A stretch of DNA of 64,000 bases from Isoetes taiwanensis (Eukaryota > Streptophyta > Lycopodiopsida > Isoetales > Isoetaceae). Location: the NCBI GenBank assembly GCA_021234155.1, contig JAJEKV010000008.1, forward strand, positions 1,004,508-1,068,507, written 5' to 3'. The position numbers were made by a program, and so were the translations under genes. The notes under the pieces are model-generated. The model was not told where the DNA came from. It worked only from the letters and a program-made list of their open reading frames with translations, and made no database searches. This document shows positions 12,618-21,739 of the stretch, one piece after another; within the stretch, counting starts at the first letter, position 1; each line of letters begins with the position of its first letter.

Positions 12618-12790
12618 ACAGATATAATAGGTAGATGCCTTTCTCTAGAAGTCCTTATTTGGTTTGTTGCTATATTTCTTTCCTCATTGTGGATGTAGGC
12701 CTTTAAACATGCTTTAGAATGTAGATACCTTTCTCTAGAAGTCCTTATTTGATCTGTTGCTATATTTTAGTTCCTCATTATCGACCTACA
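12618..12790. repeat. Tandem duplication of about 90 bp
   Basis: Two units share gtagatRcctttctctagaa, gtccttatttg, tctgttgctatattt and cctcatt; they begin near 12630 and 12720. No coding content. Confidence 0.75.
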
Positions 12791-12897
12791 GTTCATTTAG
12801 AGGTGCCGGGGTCTTTGTTTTTTATTCGCGAGAGGCAAAAGAGTGTATGTTCTCAAATCTTAAGGGACATTGAATATGCATCACTGTATATATATAT

Positions 12898-13197
12898 AAG
12901 AAAAAAAAAAGAAAAAAAGAAAAAAAGAAAAAGAAAAAGAAAAAAAAGAAAAAGAAAAAGAAAAAAAGAAAAAAAAAAAAAAAAAAGAAAAAGAAAAAAA
13001 AAAAAAAAAAAAAGAAAAAGAAAAAAGAAAAAAAAAAAAAAAAAAGAAAAAAGAAAAAAAAGAAAAAGAAAAAGAAAAAAGAAAAAAAAAAAAGAAAAAG
13101 AAAAAAGAAAAAAAAAAAAAGAAAAAAGAAAAAGAAAAAAGAAAAAAAGAAAAAGAAAAAAGAAAAAAGAAAAAAGAAAAAAAGAAAAAAGAAAAGT
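12898..13197. repeat. A-rich (AAAAAG)n low-complexity tract
   Basis: About 300 bases made only of A and isolated G with variable spacing (4 to 20 A between G). It makes long but meaningless open frames: lysine/arginine on one strand and phenylalanine/leucine on the other. Such tracts often grow from a retroelement poly(A) tail; no adjacent element end was recognised. Confidence 0.9.
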
Positions 13198-13725
13198 AAG
13201 ATCCAATTTCATAATCAAGGGCGCAATTAATTTACCCTTTTCAAAGTCAAAGAACGTAAAAGCTCAACATACATTGCAATCGTTGGGGTGCATAATTTTA
13301 CTTTTATGAAGTCACGTATCAAGGGCAGAGATTACTCTAAGGCAATATTCTCTAGGGGCTCACAAAGATATAAGTCCGATGTTATATGCAATCATTATAC
13401 CATATATAGCAAATGTAAGGATGCTCCTTTTACAAATACAATGTGAACATGCTCAATATAGGAGCAATTATGATTTGCACATATGCATTTGATAACTTGC
13501 ATTTTGAAAATATAACTACTTTTAATTTTAAGCATTTTAATACAATCAATCCTTTATCATCAGAATAACCCTATTGCACCCCTATAGTTTCAATCCATAA
13601 GAACGAATGCCATCACCATTAATCTCCAACTTCAGTACTATTAGTCCTTCAACATTACACCATCATACTACGCAAACAAAGACAACACAACTACGAAACA
13701 ACCACTCCTGCAAATCAGTACTAAA
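13198..13725. other. No gene seen; probable body of a Helitron-like element
   Basis: AT-rich sequence leading into the Helitron-type terminus at 13726-13753. The matching 5' TC end was not found, so how much of this stretch belongs to the element is unknown. Confidence 0.4.
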
Positions 13726-13753
13726 GCCCGGCAACGCCGGGCACTATAACTAG
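13726..13753 (+). mobile_element. Helitron-type 3' terminus
   Basis: A perfect 7-bp stem (gcccggc at 13726-13732 and gccgggc at 13736-13742) with a 3-base loop is followed after seven bases by CTAG (13750-13753) and then a T. Helitrons end in a short GC-rich hairpin about 10-12 bases before CTRR and insert between A and T, so stem, spacing, CTRR and following T all agree. Rep/helicase coding sequence is not visible nearby, so any element would be non-autonomous. Confidence 0.6.
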
Positions 13754-13799
13754 TATTAGTTAAGTTATAATTGTTGTTCGTGTAGGCTTCAGCAAAACA

Positions 13800-14520
13800 T
13801 AGAAAGGGCACGCCACAAAAGAATGTCATGTTCACTTGTAGCTTTCAAGAAATCTTTTGCTTCTTTGAAGCAGCTTGCATAGTCCTAAAAAGACCACTAT
13901 TTGAAAATCACAACGAGCATAATACTCTTGAGTGATACTAAATTATCTTAGGCCTTCATCAACCATGCCTACATGATCAAATGCTATAAGGATACCACAG
14001 AAGGCAATATAGTATGCTCTAATGTACTACATTGCAAAACTTCAAAGCATTTCAATACCCATGGCTTCATCAAGTTGTGCATCCGGCACTTGGATTTTAT
14101 ACTTTGTGTTCGCATCAAGTAGCAAATATTTTTTGCAAACATTTTTTGAAGTTTTACATCTCGTATACATGGCATTCTCCAAAAGTTGGCAAGTTGTATT
14201 CCACTGTCAGTTAACTATTTTAGAATCTATAGTTGCACATGCATTTAGGATGCATTATGATTGTATTGGTTTTTATACACTCGCGCTGCAAGATCTCAAA
14301 GCATGACAACTTGGGCATAGTCTCCACCTTTGCATCCCATATTATTTGTCCGCAGTATGGCAATTTCCAAAAGACCCTACATGTCTCTCCACAAGTGTAC
14401 TTTCTATGATAGCATCAAAATGCAATTCATTTGCAACTATCTGTTCAGCTTCCAACTCTATGCTTACTCGTGCTTTCTTTAACTTTGCTTTCTTAAGACG
14501 GCTATCACATCTGGCACTAT
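13800..14520 (-). pseudogene. Decayed PPR gene fragment
   Basis: Minus-strand pieces of a PLS-type pentatricopeptide protein in order, in several frames: a LHFDAIIESTLVERH stretch (matching the usual DMYGKCG-containing S motif) near 14440, ILQRECIKTNTII near 14280, CILNACATIDS near 14230 and DHVGMVDEGL near 13950, corresponding to the common ACSHAGLVDEG motif. Many stops and frameshifts mean it cannot encode a protein. It is unrelated in position to the better preserved PPR gene at 22 kb and is probably an independent dead copy. Confidence 0.55.
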
Positions 14521-14599
14521 ACCATCATTTTTTTAAATATATTTCATAACAGTACAAGAATTTGACATCGGCGTGCACCAAAAACTGTACTTTGCAAGC

Positions 14600-15690
14600 G
14601 CTCAAGGCTAAAAATAAAGATTTGATGCTGGGAATTTGTAAAAGATGTAAATATCAACCTAATAAACATGTGTATGTCCCTTTAATTCTAAATAGTCTAC
14701 GATTATTTTTTGATCTGATTCGATGATAGCGGTGTATTAGAAATGTTAAGATCTCTAATGTTAAGGGAATACATGAGCTATTAAACTATGCTCCTCTAGT
14801 TTGATGATACTAAATTTGTAGTTATGGACAAATTGTAAAAAGTGAATAGATTTTTGTTAGCGCAATACCTCTAGATGATCTTAACTCTGCTTAAGTACAA
14901 TGCATCTGTATGAACAATAGATGCGTTGGATGAGCTTCAGGATTAAAAGTTCGAGGAAATGGATTTGCAAATGTTTGATGTCTTCAAATTTTTGACTAGT
15001 TATGCATAGGAGATACTGTATTGATGGATAGCAATTGTCCAGTCAAAAAAGTGGTGAATTTAATCAATTTATGAAAAGGAGATTTGCGAATACATCAACT
15101 TACGAAAATATATACATGGCATTGCTAACCACTCCATTTTGCAACACTCAGCAGGGTGCTGCAAATGTTGTCTTATCCCATTTTTGTAGCAGAATCATTA
15201 TCAGATTCTTGTCTCAGCCTCAACACATGTTTTAGACACTTTGAATTGCTCCAAATCATCAAATTTCCTTTCAGAAAATAAATCCATATTTCTCTTGAGT
15301 AATCATCAACTTAAAGCAAGAAATACTTTGAACATTACCGGCTATAGCTATGCCAAAGTGCTTATTCTCCACTAGCTATGATTACATTACCTTATAGAGA
15401 TTGCTTTCAAAGTGATTCCATGCATTTACCCCCTTTTCTTATAAAGGTAACATGGGCTTGCTCTATTTCTATAGATACGGAATCTGATCCTTTTAAGTTT
15501 CAATATTGGAGCTCTCAAGCAGGTCATGTAGTTTTGCCTTTTTGCTCTCTCTTTGCACAAAACACATGCAGACTATAATATCTAGCATAATAACAGGGGG
15601 TTTCCCTTGTATTTTTGTACCTTTTTCCCTATGGTTTTCATATGATTGTTTGTCGTATTTCATGAGATATACCAATGCGTATATCTAGAG
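14600..15690 (-). mobile_element. Ty1/copia pol remnant
   Basis: Minus-strand fragments resemble copia integrase in order: a cysteine-containing zinc-binding-like piece in the 15493-15675 frame, LMITREIWIYFLKG near 15300 (compare the SR-TWIYFLK block of copia integrase), GIRQHLQHPAECCKMEW near 15160 (compare the TPQQNGV block), and a KP...LQIFG-like piece near 14810. All are broken. The PPR fragment immediately downstream belongs to another sequence. The assignment rests on spaced partial matches, so confidence is moderate. Confidence 0.4.
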
Positions 15691-15849
15691 TGCGCATACG
15701 CTCTAATAAATTTTCATCATATTTTTCAATGGTTAACCCCTTGAACATGCAATGTTTTGATATTTTAGGGCTTTCTACTTCTATATTCCTGTTTCTTTTA
15801 CATGCAAGGATATCGAGGACTTTTTGTTGCTATCAGTGAAGAAGCGGCC

Positions 15850-16760
15850 GCGTCCAGAAGCAGCAGTTCTTTGCTAGATATTTACGGCCATAGCTGCAGG
15901 GGGTTGCTTCCCCTGTTTTTTTTTTTTGTGAGCGCAGGTGTGCAGACGGCCATGTAGGGCCTACAGCAAATTATGGCTTCTCCAGAAAATTGCTGCTCAT
16001 CCTTTCCTTCAATGGCAAGCTCAAATCCGACAATGGACTCCATTATTTCAACCAGATCAGGATCAGAAGGAAGATTTGGCAGAATCAAAGTAAAGAATTG
16101 CAGATATGGTGTTTAAATTACGGGGGCAAACAGAGCGGATTTCATTCTGCACCTCCAATGATTTGCCTTTGCATTTGTTTTACAAACAACGGTGTAGACT
16201 TTGTTATGGCGTCTTTTCTGAAAAGGCATCTATTCTGACGTTTTTCCCATCTTTCCTTCAAAAGTTTGTGAGGCAAAGGGTTATAACCAAAAACTTTCCA
16301 GGTGCAAACAAAATTCATTGGCAATGCCATTCACATATCAATTTGGTTGGCAGGGGTCTGCCTATTCATGGAGCTACTAGGTTTTTGTACTCAAAAAATA
16401 GTAACAGCAGGAGGATTGGGAACTATTCTTTTGAGCTTAGCAGGACGTGAGGTACTTCTTGTTTGTTGTAGCTTTCTTTCTGTTTGAAATATTATTGATA
16501 CGAAGAGCATAAGTTAGACCTGACATATAATTTGTGCAATCCTTACCTTGTGGCAGCATGGAGCATGCAAAATAGAAGGTTGGATTTGAAATTGCCTTTG
16601 CATGGGCCTTCGCTTTCTGCTTTTACACAATCACTCTGGTGAATTTATGGAAGCGGTGAAAAAGGATTGAAGACAGCAGAAAGTGGTTTCAGATTTGGTC
16701 TAATATCTAAGGTGACCCCGGAAGCTCAAAAGCTTCTGATACCCTGGAGATAAATCTCTT
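15850..16760 (-). other. Possible 5' part of the copia relic (gag/leader)
   Basis: A 68-codon minus frame (15882-16088) with an acidic stretch around ESIVGFELAIEGKDE and a second frame (16142-16330) have a protein-like look, but I do not recognise either. At about 16731-16745 the minus strand reads GGTATCAGAAGC, close to the initiator tRNA-Met primer-binding site used by copia elements. Order and orientation would fit an element running down to 14600. No long terminal repeat was paired, so this is tentative. Confidence 0.25.
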
Positions 16761-18017
16761 CTGTAAGTATCCAATATCTAGTATCCATGATGTGGGTGTG
16801 AGGCTCAAAAGCAAGGTGCCAGAACCGTCTTCAGAGTGTTGTGGACTGAAGTTTTATAGGCGGACTTCTCTAGCCGGAATTTGTGAGATGCAACAATCAT
16901 TTATTACAATTGGCCAGTACTTACGATCAGGTAGCCATAAACCATTAACAAAATTACTGTTCTTCCATTAGCTTGGCCAGTCTCTAGTCTCTGAGGTACT
17001 AAAAATGAATCCAGGTGGAATTTTATTCAGCAATGGGCCAGGCGATTAGTACTAGCATATTGTTATTTGATTGTTGTTGGATTGGGATTCACAGCTCTAC
17101 AATTCCATTTACAATTCCATTTATTTATTGGCAACATATGCAATTTACTAATCCTATTTCCTCTGAATTTTTTGCAGCAACAAGTTCTGAAGAAACAACA
17201 AGTTCTAAAGGAGATGGTACTGCATTTTCTTCTATGCAAAGCTGAATATGTATGCTTGTGTGCTCCCATGAACTTTTAGTTAGAGCTTTTCTGCCTGCTA
17301 TTTTGCAGCATCATTAACTAGTTTTTCCTTATTTCAATGTAGGAGCAGCAGCACTGGCACTTGTAACGTAAGCTTTTGCGATGCACGCTCCCAGTCTAGG
17401 ACTTCTCTAAATAGGGCTATCGCCCTTCTATAGCTGGCCCTTCTATCTTCACAAAGCAGAAGCCTTTTGCCCATTTTTGGCGTCAAAACCTTCATACAGA
17501 CCGTTTATAAGTGTCATTGCATGTTGTACTGTATCTTTATACGGTTTCAAGGTAGGTCAATGTTGAACATAGTAGCTTTAATAAAAGAGTGTTTAATAAA
17601 AGAGTGTTCTATAGACAAAGTTTATTGGCTTTACTTTTAGAGGATATGGCGGTACTCGAACAAAAAATGTTGATGTTGTATGATGTGCTTGAGGATATCT
17701 GCTCCATGATGTTTACATGCGTGTTCCTTTATGTATGTGTTTTGATTCTCTTGAGCCGTGCAATCAAAACACATATGATATTGTCATGCTTATCGATTCA
17801 TTACATGAGGCAAGAATAACCATGAGAGCCTTGACAGAAAGGCAGCATGTCAAGACTTTATGGATAACGTATGCTTCTATAGTTTTGCACGAATGCGGCT
17901 AGTTTTGCACGAATGCGGCTTGAGTAGCTTCCGCCAGGCTTGCTGTTTCTAATATCTCGCAAAGTATCTATTTCATTTGCTATTTTTCATCAACTCATCC
18001 AAGTGTTATGAAAAATG
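16761..18017. other. No gene seen; two tiny tandem duplications
   Basis: AT-rich DNA without a recognised product. It contains a duplicated taataaaagagtg (about 17579-17606) and a duplicated 20-bp unit, gttttgcacgaatgcggct, at about 17881-17920. Confidence 0.5.
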
Positions 18018-18386
18018 TTTGTTTTTGGCCCCGAAGGGGCAAAATTTTTTTTAACCTATAACACAAACCATTACATTATACGCCTTAAAATTAAATTCCC
18101 CCTTAAACCCCCTTTTGTTTGGGTGCATATTCACACGGGGGGTGACGTAGGGCAGCGAGAGCCCAAGTAATTATGTTTGGCACGTACAAAATCAACACCA
18201 TATAGTATATTACTTGAAATCTTATAGTATTTTGCAAATCTTGTTATATAGTATAGCAAATTCTATATATCCATATCCCACAAACGAGGAACTTTGTGTA
18301 CGGTGTAGATTAAGGAATAAGGGGTGAATATGCCTATCCAATGACTCTGGTTGCGGAGTCACCCCTGTTGAATATGCACCCAAACA
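18018..18386. mobile_element. Short inverted-repeat element (MITE-like)
   Basis: The left arm at 18117-18146 (gtttgggtgcatattcac then ggggggtgac) is the inverse of 18357-18386 (gtcacccctg then ttgaatatgcacccaaac). The pair bounds about 270 bp without coding capacity. The same terminal words, with their outer flank up to a GC-rich palindrome (gccccgaaggggc at 18030-18042), recur in inverse orientation around 30949-31095, so this is a family rather than a chance palindrome. No target duplication was identified. Confidence 0.6.
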
Positions 18387-20058
18387 TATTCAAAGTAGAC
18401 ACTTGTAAAGCGCATTGCTTAAGTTGTTCCCCCGCTTCTTCGCATCGAAGTTAAAATTGTAAACTCTTGATCATCTGAGAAAAGGGGATCCCCATAAGGG
18501 CATTAATCACAATGGTAAATAAAAACACCGACAGAATTTAGGCAAATACCTTTGCATTTCTCTCTGTGACTTCTATGGTTGAAGCTTCGGCATATTGCAT
18601 CTCTCGCTTCTTCGACTTACTTGTTAAATCCAAAGACTATCTTGTACATGAAAGATAAAAATATGAACACTTTTCATCAATTGATATTTGCATACCCTTC
18701 TACTCACAAAATATGTCCACCAAGGCCTCTCGCGACTTGGTCTTTGCGTGGCTAACCGGCTATGATTCCAAGAATCGCATAGCTCTCTCATATTAGGACC
18801 GGAGGGAATTGGTTCCCATGGTCGCTGACATTACAAAGGGGGAAGCCGGAGCAATGATTGGATGAAATCGCACCCGGGCAAGTCTCTGGGAGGGGGGGAA
18901 GGGCTTAGCCCCGAAGTTCTGCCAGCCACCTTTAGCCTAATACTCCATAAAGGACTTTCCGTGATAAAATGCGTAAACGCTTTTGCTGATACCGGGTATT
19001 AACTTCAGGACGAAAAAGAAAAGAAAAAAAGAGAGTAACATAATTGAAGGGAGAGTTCCAGCTATGGAGGCAAAAGAGGGAGTATTATCTCTAGCAATAG
19101 CTTAACATTGCAGTCATCTCCGAAGACCGCAGATCGGGCGTTGAGAAGTTCGAAACTAACAATAAAGCAAAGCGGGCAAAAGCATCTTGCATATGTACAT
19201 GGATTTCAAAGCTTTCCGGCCAAGTAAAAAAGCGTGAAAGCCAGAGCTACTTCTTCAGATGCCACACCACGAAAGCCCATCCATGATAGGGTCTCAAATC
19301 TTTGCAAACATAGAATACTCGTTTTGCTCTTTCTTCATCAACATGGCTGGATATTTTAGTATTCACTCCTTCCCTTTTTGCCAATGTTTTTCTGAGCACT
19401 ACCCACGCCCTGCTTGATTTTTTGATCTAGGAAATGCTATAGAACAAACCCAATTATATGCAATTTGATCAATCCCAAACAACTTAACGAGTCTCTTCTC
19501 CATTGTCGGTCTTGAAGCGCTCCAAGAACAGGTCGACCATGATATTCTCGATTGTCTAGGTCTTATTTAATCTTGTCATAATGAGTGTTTGACCATTAGT
19601 TTAGCTTGTTCCTGAAACCAAAGTCTAAAACCACAACTCAATCCATCCACAATGCAAAAATTTTCCTAAACAGAATTTCTACAATTAAGAATTAGGGAAA
19701 CAATTTACAGAGCCGATTTCTTCCTTTTTTTATACAAAATCTTGATCTAACAAACCTCTTTCTTCGAATTTGTAGCCTAATGAGCCGACATTTTTTGCAA
19801 AAGTGATAGAATGGAGCCCTAACATATTGATAGAGATGCATCCGGACAGTCCGGGTGGGGAATCCAAGCAAAGAAACCCATGCAAAGAAAATCATCCAGC
19901 TTGTTTCTTCCATAACTAAAGTAGAGTGGCTATAGAAAATCGTATGTTTTGTAGCCACGACACTTGTTTGCCTGAAAACACTTCCGGTTCCAAATGTAAT
20001 TTTTTTTGGATTTTTTTTTCTTCTAGTAATCATATATATTGGAAGATAAGGTGACAAC
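18387..20058. other. No gene seen
   Basis: No recognisable coding sequence or repeat partner. A minus frame at 19692-20057 is open for 121 codons but shows no motif and abuts the dispersed repeat. Confidence 0.45.
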
Positions 20059-21191
20059 CCTCATCCTGCTGAGCATACCCTACAGTCATTGCTCCCCATG
20101 ATGTCACATCTCGCTTGATAAATGCCTCCTCCAAGCTCTCACATTTGGCATACATAGTGTGGCAAAACTACCACATGGCGGTTGTCTAGTTTGAAAGAGC
20201 TTCTTATGGATGCCCACGCACCTTCACGCCAAGTGAAAATTGATTTCATTAGTGTATAAGAGGGCAAGATATATATTGCACCCTATATCACAACATCTCT
20301 GATAATAATTAGCTTAATATAAAGTTCAACAAAATAACCTTAGTTGTTGACTTAATTCCGAAAAAGCCCTTCATATTTTTGAAATTCCTAAGATGCCCTT
20401 AATTCTTAAGTATTTACCCAAATAGCCCTTTGTATTTAAAAAATTATCAAAACGCACATTCTTACGCACATTTTTACAATAGTTTTTAAATAGATGGTCA
20501 TTTTCAAGGGGAAGTGTTTCTTACAGATGAGAATAACTTGAAACATAAATTTTAGAACATCACATTATGACAAAAATATGCAACGAAAATGGCAAAAGTA
20601 GGATTTGTGCAACCTGGATGGGGATAAAGCTTTGGATGTTGTCGTGAAAAAAGAATAGCAACAACATCATGTCCACAAGGCAATCCTAACATTTGCCACT
20701 CCAATTTAGACTCAACATTTGGGGTAATATTATTTAAAAGACGAAGGGCATTTTAGGAATTTTAAAAATACTAATTGCTTTTTGGGAAAGGTTATTTTGG
20801 TACATTTCCCAAAAAAAAGTATATCTTTACTAAAATTTCATAGTGGAGATATTTTTCTGGTAGGCTGGAACCGAAACAAACACCTGATTGTGAACTTGTC
20901 TTATCCATGTAAGGCCTAAAAAAAGGCATGTGTACTAAAATCTCAGAGTGGAGATATTTTCCTCGTAGAACCGAAACATCTGAGAATTTGTGACGTTGTC
21001 TTATCCATTCAAGGCCTGGCATTGTATGACATTCCCAAACTTAGAATGAGCTTCAATAATTTAGTATCAAATATACTCGCCAATTTCCAAATATACTCAC
21101 TTGGATTCAAGACCTTGCCAATTACCAAAATTGGACGGGCAAGTTATCTCTGTGTGTTTTGTACACCAAATGATAAGCAATGTCTTTGGGC
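20059..21191 (+). repeat. 1.2 kb dispersed repeat, copy 2
   Basis: Direct copy of 391-1590 with scattered substitutions and small indels. It retains both foldback arms (about 20322-20435 and 20717-20810) and the internal tandem duplication. It lacks the counterpart of 1035-1125; the join lies at caacatttgggg near 20713-20724, where both deletion edges in copy 1 carry att. It also has a short extra acgcacatttt segment near 20463. Confidence 0.9.
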
Positions 21192-21739
21192 AATGCCTTA
21201 TCTTCTGATTAGTTTCTTCTATAACCATCCTATATTTTCCATAATTCTGGTCGGCTTGCGGAAATTAGAATACAGAATTTTGCTTAACTATAATGGGGCT
21301 GGAACAGAATGAAGAGATGATAAAACGGGTACCTGCGGAAGATGGCAATGCATTTAGTGATGATATTGACAAATGTTGGATGGGGGTCACAAAGATTTTA
21401 GCCATTTCCCTTCTTGTTTGGGTCGTTAACGGAAGCCATCACTGGAAGCTTGATATTATGGCCAGACGAAGATCCGAAACACACCAGGTGAGATTGTTTC
21501 TGCAATTTCATATCATACTGAATAAAGGGCCATAGTTTTAGACTCAAAATCTTTCCAGACATGAGTGTTTTGTTTACTATTTGCTCTGTTATTCCTGTTT
21601 CCGAGACTTGGCAAGCTGGAGGTTTGTGCCAAGACATCTGCCTAAACTCAAACAGTATAAGAAAAAGTTGAGCAATTTGCTGAAGCACTCCGGATCCCAA
21701 AGCTTTGGACGAGGGACATAATCATACACAATCCAAGGC
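21192..21739. other. Upstream region of the PPR gene; no gene resolved
   Basis: Contains an open plus frame at 21293-21535 with a possible splice donor (caccag/gtgaga near 21488) but no recognised motif. It could be an eroded leader or first exon of the PPR locus. Confidence 0.35.

Noticed and set aside
12749-13309. Long plus frame of lysine/arginine and the minus frame of phenylalanine/leucine
   Set aside because: Both are translations of the AAAAAG low-complexity tract; no coding signal outside the repeat.
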